From positions 744,001-808,000 of the forward strand of contig NZ_ONZI01000002.1 of NCBI RefSeq assembly GCF_900312995.1: a stretch of DNA of 64,000 nucleotides. The letters are read 5' to 3'. The stretch is from Kushneria phyllosphaerae. Its GTDB lineage: Bacteria; Pseudomonadota; Gammaproteobacteria; Pseudomonadales; Halomonadaceae. How positions within the stretch are numbered: the stretch's first letter is position 1; each line of letters starts with the position of its first letter. The translations under genes were made by a program, and so were the position numbers. This document shows, in pieces, positions 45,674 through 54,211 of this stretch. The notes below the pieces were generated by a model that saw only the letters and a list, made by a program, of their open reading frames with translations, was not told the DNA's origin and made no database searches.

Positions 45674-45986
45674 TGATTATCCTCTCCAGCTGTTGTCGTT
45701 TTCCGGCCAGCGCCCGCTGATTGGCCTCAAGCTCCTGCTCGCGGCGGGCGCCGATCCTGGCCAGATGCTCGGCGTGAGCCTGCCATGCACGCGCCACCAG
45801 TTGCTGACGTTCGGCAAGCTCATGGGCACTGCGGGCATCTTCCTGAGCGCTGGAAAGCGCCTGTCGCCATTGATCCAGTCGCTGGGTAAATCCCCACAGA
45901 CCACCGATCAAAAGCGCAATGGCAACCAGTGCAATCAATACGCGGGCGGGGATCCTGCCGCAGAACCCCCAGAGCACGTTCCACAT
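45438..45986 (-). CDS. Rz/LysB-like inner-membrane spanin
   Basis: 182 residues from the ATG at 45986 (GGAG at 6 bases). One N-terminal membrane helix (RVLIALVAIALLIGGLWGF, about 16-34) is followed by a long periplasmic coiled coil rich in Gln/Ala/Glu/Arg to about 115, then WADHAVPDGIHQWLRQLA, the motif I associate with LysB-type phage proteins. The Rz1-like gene is nested in its 3' half. No holin, endolysin, integrase or capsid gene is seen around it, so this is either a phage remnant or a domesticated lysis pair. Confidence 0.72.
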   Translation of the reverse strand: MWNVLWGFCGRIPARVLIALVAIALLIGGLWGFTQRLDQWRQALSSAQEDARSAHELAERQQLVARAWQAHAEHLARIGARREQELEANQRALAGKRQQLERIINDDQTSKKWADHAVPDGIHQWLRQLAGADDTGDGAATAHAPLSDTAFAGAGGDRQYPYQSGPDFIADGLRTASTAHEH

Positions 45987-46032
45987 GAACATCTCCTTTT
46001 GAGTCTGTTGATAAAGAACAACTCATCAGGAC

Positions 46033-46059
46033 AATAATTATCCCTTATGGATAATTATT
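46033..46059. promoter_or_regulatory. Perfect 11-bp-arm palindrome, operator candidate
   Basis: AATAATTATCC-N5-GGATAATTATT in an AT-rich patch, 46 bases upstream of the Rz-like start and 104 before the divergent 65-aa gene. Symmetry and position suggest a repressor site controlling the spanin genes. Confidence 0.55.
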
Positions 46060-46162
46060 ACGCCAAATCGGGTCATGAACAAGCCAAAAACTGGATATGC
46101 ATACAGTTAAACGCTTCGCCAGATGACTCTCGACCAACCATATTTGATAACGGGATGACGAA

Positions 46163-46360
46163 ATGACCACAGGCGATGAGCTGGTGGTGGCGCTTGAAGA
46201 GCTGCCTGACAATGCCGACGTGGGCGCGCTGTTTCATTTACGCCTGGCGCGCGATACCGGAGAGCGCGTGACCTGTGCGCTGCTGGTCAGGGAAGTCGGG
46301 GCCGTGGAAGCCCTGTGTGAGGTGCTCGCGGTTCAGCCCTCCGAGCCGCCAGTGTCATGA
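46163..46360 (+). CDS. Unknown 65-aa acidic protein
   Basis: 65 residues, MTTGDELVVALEELP at the start, with Leu/Val-rich stretches and many Glu. GGGA precedes the ATG at 7 bases. No signal peptide, no Cys motif, no membrane helix. No family recognised. First of three small genes in a row on the + strand, divergent from the spanin pair. Confidence 0.5.
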   Translation: MTTGDELVVALEELPDNADVGALFHLRLARDTGERVTCALLVREVGAVEALCEVLAVQPSEPPVS

Positions 46361-46467
46361 GCTGATCTCCCGCTGATGTCATGAATAGAGCAGGACTAAA
46401 GCGATGGCGCCCGATGCCGATAAGAGAGCCATAAGGGCAGCCTGTGCTGCCGGATCAGGAGCGATTT

Positions 46468-46698
46468 ATGCTTGCCACCGGAACGAAGGCATGGATTCCC
46501 ATCGAATTGATGCCGCCGGATCTTCATCCGGGCGATGAATGCCACATGATGTCGAGTGTCGTGGCGGGAAAAACGGACAGTGGTAACGATGTCCATTATT
46601 ACTACCGGGTCAAAATTACCGGTCTTGTGCCCGAGGCGGCAGAGTGCGTAGTACTTGAGACGCTGTCACCCGAGGCCGCCGAAGCCATCATTGGCTGA
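46468..46698 (+). CDS. Unknown 76-aa protein
   Basis: 76 residues from the ATG at 46468, supported by AGGAG at 7 bases; an upstream GTG at 46444 would add 8. It reads MLATGTKAWIPIELMPPDLH at the start, with a possible beta-rich core (VHYYYRVKITGL) and an acidic end (LSPEAAEAIIG). No family recognised. 107 bases after the 65-aa gene and 53 before the YjfB-like gene. Confidence 0.6.
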   Translation: MLATGTKAWIPIELMPPDLHPGDECHMMSSVVAGKTDSGNDVHYYYRVKITGLVPEAAECVVLETLSPEAAEAIIG

Positions 46699-46751
46699 GG
46701 TGCCACCCGCTGCAGGTGCAGCGGTGATCCACTCGATGCAGGAGAGCGCCC

Positions 46752-46955
46752 ATGGACATGAGCGTGAATAGCATGGTCAATGCCTCAATGGCACTGCAGC
46801 AGCACCAGCTCAGCAGCGACATACAGACCAGTGTTCTGAAAAAGTCACTGGACGGCCAGGCCGATCAGATGGCGCAGCTGATGTCGTCGGTCGACACGAT
46901 GCCAAAGCTTGCCACCGAAGGCATGGTGGGAACACGTATCAACACCACGGCCTGA
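46752..46955 (+). CDS. YjfB-like putative motility protein
   Basis: 67 residues, hydrophilic, rich in Met, Gln and Ser: MDMSVNSMVNASMALQQHQ at the start and VLKKSLDGQADQMAQLM in the middle. This matches the small YjfB family, annotated as putative motility protein because members occur near flagellar genes. No flagellar gene is in the window. AGGAGAG lies 7 bases before the ATG and a terminator follows the stop. Confidence 0.75.
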   Translation: MDMSVNSMVNASMALQQHQLSSDIQTSVLKKSLDGQADQMAQLMSSVDTMPKLATEGMVGTRINTTA

Positions 46956-46990
46956 TGGAAGCGGCGGCCGTATCCGGGCCGTCACGTAGA

Positions 46991-47018
46991 GGCGCCTCCT
47001 GCAAGGGAGGCGCCTTTT
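46991..47018 (+). terminator. Intrinsic terminator
   Basis: GGCGCCTCC / GGAGGCGCC, 9-bp stem with a 6-base loop and a TTTT tail, 33 bases after the YjfB-like stop. Confidence 0.9.
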
Positions 47019-47069
47019 CTTTCATGTTTTTCAGGCCCCGAGTACTCGATGACGACCGTCAGGCCGCCC

Positions 47070-47519
47070 TCAGCTCGACGATGTGTCCAGCAACGCAACG
47101 GCCAGACGAACGAAATCCACTGACGACAGAATGCCGACAAGGTGGCCTTCGGCGTCCAGAACCGGCAGGGCGCCCTGACGATGCGCCAGAAACTTTTGCC
47201 CGGCGTCGACAAGCGGCGTATCGATGGACAGCGTCAGCACTTCCCTCGAGATCACATCGTTCAGGGAAATCCGCTTCAGATGATGGCTCAAGCGCTTTGA
47301 ACCGAAATTATCGGCAATGCGCAGCGCCTCTTTCAAAACCACCTTCTGATCCAGCAATCCCACCAGGTGCCCCTGCTCATCCAGCACCGGGAGATGGCGT
47401 ATACGGTGTTCACGCATCAGTTCGTTGCCATCGTGGAGCGTCTGCTCAAGACGCAGCGTCACGACCTCCCGGCTCATGATGTTGGCAACCGTGGCCTGTT
47501 CACTACTGGTCATGTTCAT
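47070..47519 (-). CDS. Tandem CBS-domain protein
   Basis: 149 residues. Two CBS modules: about 9-70 (VANIMSREVVTLRLEQTLHD, HRIRHLPVLDEQGHLVGLLD) and about 87-145 (LNDVISREVLTLSIDTPLVD, RQGALPVLDAEGHLVGILS). Such pairs bind adenosine nucleotides and usually regulate a partner protein. No enzymatic domain is attached and no obvious partner lies next to it. AGGA lies 4 bases before the ATG. Confidence 0.88.
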   Translation of the reverse strand: MNMTSSEQATVANIMSREVVTLRLEQTLHDGNELMREHRIRHLPVLDEQGHLVGLLDQKVVLKEALRIADNFGSKRLSHHLKRISLNDVISREVLTLSIDTPLVDAGQKFLAHRQGALPVLDAEGHLVGILSSVDFVRLAVALLDTSSS

Positions 47520-47913
47520 TTGTCCTGCATCAAATGTGTGTCCGGGAACAAGGAAGCAAAGGCAATCACTCCATTGAACCGCCGACAGACGTCAGCACCC
47601 TTTGGCCAAGGCGCTATCGCAGAAGGTGCTGCAGCGCGACACATGTCATGACGAGCGCCTCCTATCCGATTGTTATCGGCAGCGCGCGGCCAACACGAAG
47701 GGGCGCGACAGAATTTCAGGCATAAAAAATATGGTTTTTGCTGATATTGGGTACAAGGACGCTGGGAGGATATGGCAGATAAGGGGGAATAAAGGTGGGG
47801 AAGGTACCCGGATAGAAGCCCGAGAGATGAACAGGCGCGCCTTTTTATTCATTTCTGTCGGGCACGGTCTGTTCCTGTCGGACATTGGCAGGAAAGGTCA
47901 AAAAGCAGGCACA
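47520..47913. other. Gene-poor spacer before tRNA-Ala
   Basis: About 390 bases in which I see no convincing gene. The part at 47725-47830 is less GC-rich with unusual G/A runs (for example AAGGTGGGGAAGG), unlike the flanking DNA. It might be degraded accessory sequence. No tRNA-derived repeat was found in it. Confidence 0.4.
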
Positions 47914-47949
47914 AAAAAGCCGCTTCAGCGAGGCTGCAAGCGGCTTTTT
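47914..47949 (-). terminator. Terminator of tRNA-Ala
   Basis: AAAAAGCCGCTT / AAGCGGCTTTTT, 12-bp stem with a 12-base loop and T runs on both strands, 13 bases past the tRNA 3' end. Confidence 0.92.
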
Positions 47950-47961
47950 CGATCATGTTGT

Positions 47962-48037
47962 TGGTGGAGCCTAGCGGGATCGAACCGCTGACCTCAACAC
48001 TGCCAGTGTTGCGCTCTCCCAGCTGAGCTAAGGCCCC
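47962..48037 (-). tRNA. tRNA-Ala (GGC)
   Basis: 76 bases including encoded CCA. Acceptor GGGGCCT / AGGCTCC, D arm GCTC...GAGC, anticodon arm CAACA-CTGGCAG-TGTTG with anticodon GGC, T arm AGCGG-TTCGATC-CCGCT. All arms pair. Confidence 0.97.
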
Positions 48038-48049
48038 GAACCGGTGCGT

Positions 48050-48078
48050 AATTTACGACACCTGAGCGTTGGCGTCAA
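48050..48078 (-). promoter_or_regulatory. Promoter of tRNA-Ala
   Basis: On the minus strand TTGACG, 17-base spacer, TAAATT, ending 13 bases before the tRNA 5' end. Confidence 0.85.
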
Positions 48079-48208
48079 CACCCTTTTATCTTCCCATGAA
48101 CATCAGAGGCCCTTTGCCGCCATGAGCGCGCAGGCACGCCGCCGGATAGCCACGGCCTTTTCAGGGATATCTGTTAAAATGAAGGCACTATCACTTGCGG
48201 AGGCCATC

Positions 48209-50044
48209 ATGAACGATGAGGTGATCACGGCGTTCGATCCACGTCAGTTTCTCAAAACGGTCACCGAATCACCGGGCGTCTATCGCATGCTCGATGAGCA
48301 CGAGAATGTCCTTTATGTCGGCAAGGCCAAGCGTCTCAAGGCGCGCCTGTCGAGCTATTTCCGCAATACGGGGCTCAATGCCAAAACCCAGGCACTGGTC
48401 AGCCGTATCCGGGACATTCAGGTGACCGTGACCCGCAGCGAAACCGAGGCGCTGCTGCTGGAGCAGACGCTGATCAAGCAGCAGCGTCCGCCCTACAACA
48501 TACTGCTGCGCGATGACAAATCCTACCCGTACATCTTTGCCAGCGACCGCCACCCCTACCCTGCACTGGAGCTTCGCCGCGTACGTCAAAAACGCGGCGA
48601 CGGACGTTACTTTGGCCCGTTTACCAGTTCCGGCGCCGTGCGGGAAAGTCTGTCGCTGATGCAGAAGATCTTTCGTATCCGAAACTGCGAGGATTCGGTC
48701 TTTGCCCACCGCAGTCGCCCCTGCCTGCAGTATCAGATCGACCGCTGCACGGCGCCCTGTGTGGGTCATATCACTCAGGAAGACTATCAGCGCGATCTCA
48801 ACCATGCGCTGATGTGCATGGAAGGCAAAAGTGATCAGGTCACCCAAAAGCTCTATACCGACATGGAGGCAGCGGCAAAAGCGCTTCAGTTCGAGCAGGC
48901 CGCCTTCCTGCGCGACCAGGTCCAGCAGCTTCGCCGCCTGCAGAGCCAGCAGTCGGTAGACACCGCCGGCGGTGACGCCGATGTCTTCGCGCTGGCCGAA
49001 CGCCCGGGCGGGCTGTGCGTCAGCGTGCTGATCATCCGCCAGGGACGGGTGCTCGGCTCACGTCATCACATGCCCGACAACGGCCTGGATCTTAGCTCCG
49101 AGGCACTATTGAGCAGCTTTGTCAGCCAGTACTATCTGGGCCAGAGCAATGAAATGCCGACAGAGGTATTGACCTCCCATGCCGTCGAGGATCGGGAGAT
49201 TTTGCAGGATGCCCTTTCCGAACACGCCGAGCGCCGGGTACGCATTGCTCATCAGGTCCGCGGCCACCGCGCCCAGTGGCTCGAGCTTGCGCAAACCAAT
49301 GCCGACCAGCATCTGGCCACCAAACTGGCCAGCCGCCAGCAGCTCAACGCGCGCTTCAAGGCGCTGGCTCAGGCGCTGGATCTGGAAGAAACACCCCAGC
49401 GGATGGAGTGTTTTGACATCAGCCACAGCAGCGGCGAAGCCACGGTGGCCTCCTGCGTGGTGTTCGATCAAAGCGGCCCGATCAAGTCGGACTACCGCCG
49501 CTTCAACATCGAGGGCGTGGCGGCCGGCGATGACTACGCCGCCATGCGTCAGGCCCTGACACGACGCTACAAGCGCATTCAAAGCGGTGATGTGGCGAGG
49601 CCCGACATCCTGATCGTGGATGGCGGCAAGGGACAGCTCAACATGGCGCGCGAGGTGTTCGAGGAACAGGGCGTTTTTGACATTGTGCTGCTGGGCGTGG
49701 CCAAGGGCACAACCCGCAAACCGGGCCTTGAGACGCTGTTTATCGATACCGTAGAGCGCAGTATGACGCTGGAAAGCTCCTCCGGCGCGCTGCATCTGAT
49801 CCAGCACATTCGCGATGAAGCGCACCGCTTCGCCATTACCGGGCACCGTCAACAGCGTGACAAGGCGCGACGTTCGTCTACCCTTCAGGAGATTCCCGGC
49901 ATCGGGCCCAAAAGACGCCGGGAGCTGCTGCGCCATTTTGGTGGTCTGCAGGGCATCCGCAACGCCTCCCGCGACGATCTCGCCCGTGTTCCAGGCATCA
50001 ATGCACAACTTGCTACACAGATTCATCAGGCACTGCATGGCTGA
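48209..50044 (+). CDS. uvrC: Excinuclease ABC subunit C
   Basis: Dual-incision nuclease of nucleotide excision repair. 611 residues from the ATG at 48209 (GGAGG at 6 bases), matching E. coli length; in-frame ATGs upstream lack a ribosome-binding site. Order: GIY-YIG nuclease (GVYRML...VLYVGKAKRLKARL, about 20-45), Cys-rich link (CLQYQIDRCTAPCVG), UVR motif (about 205-240), RNase H-like nuclease (ECFDISHSSGEATVASCVVF, DILIVDGGKGQLN) and C-terminal tandem helix-hairpin-helix (LQEIPGIGPKRRRELL). pgsA follows, a common gammaproteobacterial arrangement. Confidence 0.96.
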   Translation: MNDEVITAFDPRQFLKTVTESPGVYRMLDEHENVLYVGKAKRLKARLSSYFRNTGLNAKTQALVSRIRDIQVTVTRSETEALLLEQTLIKQQRPPYNILLRDDKSYPYIFASDRHPYPALELRRVRQKRGDGRYFGPFTSSGAVRESLSLMQKIFRIRNCEDSVFAHRSRPCLQYQIDRCTAPCVGHITQEDYQRDLNHALMCMEGKSDQVTQKLYTDMEAAAKALQFEQAAFLRDQVQQLRRLQSQQSVDTAGGDADVFALAERPGGLCVSVLIIRQGRVLGSRHHMPDNGLDLSSEALLSSFVSQYYLGQSNEMPTEVLTSHAVEDREILQDALSEHAERRVRIAHQVRGHRAQWLELAQTNADQHLATKLASRQQLNARFKALAQALDLEETPQRMECFDISHSSGEATVASCVVFDQSGPIKSDYRRFNIEGVAAGDDYAAMRQALTRRYKRIQSGDVARPDILIVDGGKGQLNMAREVFEEQGVFDIVLLGVAKGTTRKPGLETLFIDTVERSMTLESSSGALHLIQHIRDEAHRFAITGHRQQRDKARRSSTLQEIPGIGPKRRRELLRHFGGLQGIRNASRDDLARVPGINAQLATQIHQALHG

Positions 50045-50115
50045 CAGCGCGTTCAGGCGTTAGAATCCAGAACTCTTGCAGGTACGTTTCACCCCCGGTC
50101 AGGACCCGAAGTGCC

Positions 50116-50664
50116 ATGAGCATCCCCAATATCTTGACGCTGACGAGAATTTTTCTCATACCGCTTTTGGTCATCGTATTCTACCTGACGACCGGTTGGA
50201 GCAATCCACTGGCCGCCCTGCTGTTCACCATCGCCTCGGTCACTGACTGGTTTGATGGCTATCTGGCACGCCGCTGGAACCAGAGCACCCCCTTTGGCGC
50301 CTTTCTGGACCCGGTTGCCGACAAGCTGATGGTTGCCGTCGCTCTGGGGGTACTCATCGAGTTTTACAGCGATGTGATTCTGACGCTGCCCGCGCTGGTG
50401 ATCATCGGTCGCGAGATCGTGATCTCGGCACTGCGGGAGTGGATGGCGGAACTTGGCAAGCGTGCCAGCGTGTCGGTCTCCAGCATTGGCAAGTACAAGA
50501 CTGCCTTTCAGATGATCTCGATTATCCTGCTGCTTGGTTTTGCGCCGGGAACGCTTCTGGCACAGGCAGGCTTTTTGCTGCTGTATCTGGCCGCCATCCT
50601 GACGCTCTGGTCGATGTACAAGTATCTGCGGGCTGCCTGGCCTGAACTGACACGCTCGATGTGA
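50116..50664 (+). CDS. pgsA: CDP-diacylglycerol-glycerol-3-phosphate 3-phosphatidyltransferase
   Basis: Inner-membrane enzyme making phosphatidylglycerol phosphate. 182 residues with about four membrane helices. The CDP-alcohol phosphotransferase motif D-x2-DG-x2-AR-x8-G-x3-D-x3-D is seen in DWFDGYLARRWNQSTPFGAF then LDPVADK. Starts MSIPNILTLTRI like E. coli PgsA. 71 bases after uvrC. Confidence 0.96.
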   Translation: MSIPNILTLTRIFLIPLLVIVFYLTTGWSNPLAALLFTIASVTDWFDGYLARRWNQSTPFGAFLDPVADKLMVAVALGVLIEFYSDVILTLPALVIIGREIVISALREWMAELGKRASVSVSSIGKYKTAFQMISIILLLGFAPGTLLAQAGFLLLYLAAILTLWSMYKYLRAAWPELTRSM

Positions 50665-50705
50665 GCGTAACGTGTGACTCAGGTGCGATTTTTACCGGGT
50701 TTTGT

Positions 50706-50734
50706 TTGACAGGTTTCTGTCACATCGGTATATT
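50706..50734 (+). promoter_or_regulatory. Promoter of the tRNA-Gly/Cys/Leu cluster
   Basis: Consensus TTGACA, 17-base spacer, TATATT, followed by the GC-rich discriminator TCGCACCC typical of stringently controlled stable-RNA promoters. Confidence 0.93.
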
Positions 50735-50747
50735 TCGCACCCGTTGA

Positions 50748-50822
50748 GCGGGAATAGCTCAGTGGTAGAGCATCGCCTTGCCAAGGCGAGGGTCGGGAGT
50801 TCGAATCTCCTTTCCCGCTCCA
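50748..50822 (+). tRNA. tRNA-Gly (GCC)
   Basis: 75 bases including encoded CCA. Acceptor GCGGGAA / TTCCCGC, anticodon arm TCGCC-TTGCCAA-GGCGA with anticodon GCC, T arm GGGAG-TTCGAAT-CTCCT. Confidence 0.97.
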
Positions 50823-50883
50823 TCCCTTACGGGATCAACGGACAGGTCAACGAGTATCGAATTCGTTTTCCGCAGCGTTTTGA

Positions 50884-50957
50884 GGCTGGATGGCAGAGTG
50901 GTTATGCAGCGGACTGCAACTCCGTGTACGCCGGTTCGATTCCGACTCCAGCCTCCA
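50884..50957 (+). tRNA. tRNA-Cys (GCA)
   Basis: 74 bases including encoded CCA. Acceptor GGCTGGA / TCCAGCC, anticodon arm GCGGA-CTGCAAC-TCCGT with anticodon GCA. Confidence 0.96.
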
Positions 50958-51022
50958 TATCCCTTCTGCCTGATCTCCGGCCGTATCAGATGGCCTCAAG
51001 CAGATAAAGCCGTCGAATCCTC

Positions 51023-51109
51023 GCCCGGATGGCGGAACAGGTAGACGCAAGGGACTTAAAATCCCTCGACCGCAAGGTCGTGCCGGTTCGATTCCGGCTC
51101 CGGGCACCA
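51023..51109 (+). tRNA. tRNA-Leu (TAA)
   Basis: 87 bases including encoded CCA. Acceptor GCCCGGA / TCCGGGC, anticodon loop CTTAAAA with anticodon TAA, and a long variable arm (CGACCGCAAGGTCG) as in class II tRNAs. Confidence 0.97.
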
Positions 51110-51609
51110 AACCTTTTAGCATGACCCCTTCCCTGCCCTTGTTTTTCAAGTGACTCTTCCCGAGTCCAATATCCTTTTGCAGACCATATTTTTCTTTTAT
51201 GCCTCCACCAGAGGGCATCGATCACTCACGTCTGTACGCCCTGGACCTTCAGCCAACACCATGTGACCTTCTTCGACAGGCACGTCTTCATTTCCGGCCC
51301 TTTATTGTGCTGATGTAGAACCTCTGGTGCTGATACCCAGGCGTGCCGGATCGGTGCCAATGGCCCGTACTTGCCCTGTGCCGCCCTGTCATAAAGGCGT
51401 CCCTTTCGGAGCAATGCATGTCGCTATTAGACTCAGGTCCAGGCCCCGAGCGTGATAGCAGTGATTGACAGCCTGCCCGACCCCGACATAGTTTCAATGC
51501 GTGACGTTGTGTCATGACGTTACCCTCACGGGCCCGACTTATCGTCGTTCCCGTGGCGACAGCCGGCCTACCCGGCCGGTCACACCAACAATATACAAAA
51601 GACGTGCTC
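51110..51609. other. 500-base intergenic region before dppA
   Basis: No convincing gene or clear terminator after tRNA-Leu. A small hairpin CCGGCC-N5-GGCCGG occurs at 51563-51579, 31 bases before dppA. The region should hold the dppA promoter, but no good box pair was found. Confidence 0.4.
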
Positions 51610-53205
51610 ATGACCCAGAAAACCTCACGCCGGCTGATGCTGGCAGGTGGCCTGTTGATGGCGGCCACCGGTACTGCCCATGCCAAGACCCTCGTCTACT
51701 GTTCGGAAGCGAGTCCCGAAGGGTTTAACCCGCAGCACTATACGGCCGGGACCACCTTCGATGCCTCCTCGCGTACCATTTACAACCGTCTGGTGGAGTT
51801 CAAGTCGGGCACCACCGAGATCAAGCCGGCGCTGGCCGAGTCGTGGGAGGTCTCCGATGACGGCAAGACCTATACCTTTCACCTGCGCAAGGGCGTCAAG
51901 TTCCAGACCACGGACTACTTCACCCCATCACGTGAATTCAACGCCGATGACGTGCTCTATTCGTTTAATCGCCAACTGCAGGACGATAATCCCTGGCACG
52001 GGGTCGGCAGCGGCTATGAGTATTTTGAAGGCATGGGCATGCCGGATCTGATCGAAAGTGTCGAGAAGGTCGATGACAACACCGTACGCTTTCATCTGAG
52101 CCGCGCCTCGGCGCCCTTCCTGTCTGACATGGCCATGGACTTCGCCTCGATTTTGTCAGGGGAATACGCCGACCAGCTGATGAAGGAAAACCACCCGGAG
52201 CGCATGAACCAGCAACCCGTGGGGACCGGGCCGTTCCAGTTTGCCGGCTTTCAGCGCGATGCCTACATTCGCTATCAGGCACATCCGAATTACTGGGAAG
52301 GCAAATCACCTCTGGACCGCCTGGTATTTTCGATCACGCCCGACGCCTCGGTACGCTTCCAGAAGCTTCAGGCCAATGAATGTCAGGTCATGGTCTTCCC
52401 CAATCCGGCCGATCTTGAGGCGATGCGCAACGACCCCAACATCAACCTGGAATCGGCCGAAGGGCTGAACGTGGGCTATCTCTCCTTCCAGACCGAGAAG
52501 CCGCCGTTCGATAACCCGAAGGTACGCCGCGCCCTGTCGATGGCCGTGGATCGCGATGCGATTATCAAATCGGTGTATCAGGGGGCCGGCGAGAAGGCCA
52601 AAAACCCGATTCCACCGACGCTCTGGGGCTATGACGAGAACGTCAAGGAGATCCCTTACGACCCCGAGCAGGCCAAAAAGCTGCTTGCCGAGGCCGGCGT
52701 CAAGGACCTGAAGACCCAGCTATGGGCCATGCCGGTACAGCGCCCCTATAACCCCAACGCGCGGCGCATGGCGGAAATCATTCAGTCAGACTGGCGCAAG
52801 GTAGGCGTCAACGCCGAAATCGTGTCCTATGAGTGGGGCGAGTATCTGCGCCGTGCCTCTGAGGGCGAAGCGATGACCGGTCTCTTTGGCTGGACCGGGG
52901 ACAATGGTGACCCGGACAACTTCCTCAACACGCTGCTGTCGTGCAACGCAGCACGCGACGGCTCCAACTACGCCAAGTGGTGTAATCCGGAGTACGACGA
53001 CATCATCCGACAGGCAGCCACGGCCACCGATCAGGATGAACGCACAAAACTCTATGTGCAGGCGCAGGAGATCTTCCGCGACCAGATGCCCTGGCTGCCG
53101 ATCGCCCACTCGATTGTCTACGACCCGGTTCGCAGCAACGTCACCGGCTATCAGGTACAGCCGACCGGCTCCCACATCTTCTATGGGGTAGATATCAAGG
53201 AGTAA
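51610..53205 (+). CDS. dppA: Dipeptide ABC transporter substrate-binding protein DppA
   Basis: Periplasmic binding protein that hands di- and tripeptides (and perhaps haem or murein peptides) to DppBCDF. 531 residues from the ATG at 51610, with a signal peptide ending at AHA (about 25). The mature part begins KTLVYCSEASPEGFNPQ, as in E. coli DppA, with GTGPFQFAGFQRDAYI, GLNVGYLSFQTEKPPFDN and MFGWTGD-type region (GLFGWTGDNGDPDNFL). The start has a weak ribosome-binding site. A terminator follows, so it can be made in excess over the permease, whose genes start 1.4 kb later. Confidence 0.93.
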   Translation: MTQKTSRRLMLAGGLLMAATGTAHAKTLVYCSEASPEGFNPQHYTAGTTFDASSRTIYNRLVEFKSGTTEIKPALAESWEVSDDGKTYTFHLRKGVKFQTTDYFTPSREFNADDVLYSFNRQLQDDNPWHGVGSGYEYFEGMGMPDLIESVEKVDDNTVRFHLSRASAPFLSDMAMDFASILSGEYADQLMKENHPERMNQQPVGTGPFQFAGFQRDAYIRYQAHPNYWEGKSPLDRLVFSITPDASVRFQKLQANECQVMVFPNPADLEAMRNDPNINLESAEGLNVGYLSFQTEKPPFDNPKVRRALSMAVDRDAIIKSVYQGAGEKAKNPIPPTLWGYDENVKEIPYDPEQAKKLLAEAGVKDLKTQLWAMPVQRPYNPNARRMAEIIQSDWRKVGVNAEIVSYEWGEYLRRASEGEAMTGLFGWTGDNGDPDNFLNTLLSCNAARDGSNYAKWCNPEYDDIIRQAATATDQDERTKLYVQAQEIFRDQMPWLPIAHSIVYDPVRSNVTGYQVQPTGSHIFYGVDIKE

Positions 53206-53226
53206 CGTCCCTGACGTAGGATAGAG

Positions 53227-53251
53227 CCCCGTTCCGACGAGCGGGGTTTTT
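53227..53251 (+). terminator. Intrinsic terminator after dppA
   Basis: CCCCG-N10-CGGGG stem with a TTTTT tail, 21 bases after the dppA stop. Confidence 0.8.
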
Positions 53252-53273
53252 CATGCCTTTCGGACAGCCGCCC

Positions 53274-54200
53274 ATGACGTCACCCATCATTAAATCCTCT
53301 GCGCTGCGCCCGCTGGGCGACGGCCCGCGCACCGTGGCCCTCATTGCCCCAGCCGGAGCGGTATTGCCCGAGCGCATCGAGGCCACCTGCAGCCTGCTGA
53401 CACAAATGGGCTACCGCCCACAGCTTATGGACCACGCCCGGGCGCGGCATCGCTACCTGGCCGGCACCGTCGAGCAGCGCCTTGAGGATTTTCATGCCGC
53501 CTTCAACCTGGCAGACGTGACAGCCGTGTGGTGTCTGCGCGGTGGCTACGGCTGCGCTCAGCTGATGGATCACATCGACTGGCAGCACCTGCCCGATGTG
53601 CCGCTTCTGGGCTATTCCGATATCAGCGTATTGCTGAGCGCCTTTCACGCTCGAGGCCGCCGGGCGCTTCATGCGCCGGTGGCCACCGAACTGGCTCTGC
53701 TTGAACAGGCCAATGGGGTGACGCGCGAGGCACGGGCCGCATCCATGGCCAGCATCGCATCGGTGCTTCAGGGCAGCGCAGGCCACATGGCGGTGACGCA
53801 CGTGGCCGGTCCCGACGCGCCTGTAGAGGGTCCGCTCATCGGTGGCAATCTCACCACGCTTGCCAGTGCTGCCGGCACCTCTGGCGCACTGCACGTGCCG
53901 AACGGTGCCATTTTGATGCTGGAGGATGTAGGCGAGCGGCTCTATCGCCTTGAGCGCAGTTTCTGCCAGCTGCTGGCGAGTCTGGCGCTGGGTCGTTTGA
54001 GCGCGGTCTGTCTGGGCAGCTTCGTCGACTGTGATACCGGTGACAGCAGTATCGAGGTGATGGTGCAGGAGTGGCTGGCCCCCCATGATATTGCGCTCTA
54101 TCACCAGCTGCCCTTCGGCCACGGTGAGCATAACCAGGCCTGGCCGGTCGGACGGATGGCGCGGCTTGCGGCCTCGGGGCTGGACTGGGCGCCCGAATGA
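53274..54200 (+). CDS. ldcA: LD-carboxypeptidase (S66 family, LdcA/MccF-like)
   Basis: Serine peptidase that removes the terminal D-Ala from murein tetrapeptides (LdcA) or cleaves similar bonds (MccF). 308 residues from the ATG at 53274; an ATG at 53253 would add 7 but lies on the terminator tail. The nucleophile is in GYSDISVLL, after LRGGYGCAQLMDHIDW; Glu is in AILMLEDVGERLYRLER and His in FGHGEHNQAWPVG. No signal peptide, so cytoplasmic. It sits between dppA and dppBCDF, which suggests processing of imported murein peptides. Confidence 0.9.
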   Translation: MTSPIIKSSALRPLGDGPRTVALIAPAGAVLPERIEATCSLLTQMGYRPQLMDHARARHRYLAGTVEQRLEDFHAAFNLADVTAVWCLRGGYGCAQLMDHIDWQHLPDVPLLGYSDISVLLSAFHARGRRALHAPVATELALLEQANGVTREARAASMASIASVLQGSAGHMAVTHVAGPDAPVEGPLIGGNLTTLASAAGTSGALHVPNGAILMLEDVGERLYRLERSFCQLLASLALGRLSAVCLGSFVDCDTGDSSIEVMVQEWLAPHDIALYHQLPFGHGEHNQAWPVGRMARLAASGLDWAPE

Positions 54201-54211
54201 TCAGCATCGAT

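Noticed and set aside
47602..47991. 129-codon frame before tRNA-Ala
   Set aside because: It runs through the terminator and into the tRNA gene and shows no protein features.
45308..48037. Prophage remnant integrated in tRNA-Ala
   Set aside because: Spanin genes near a tRNA are suggestive, but I found no integrase and no repeat of the tRNA 3' end near the left edge of the islet, so integration there is not supported.
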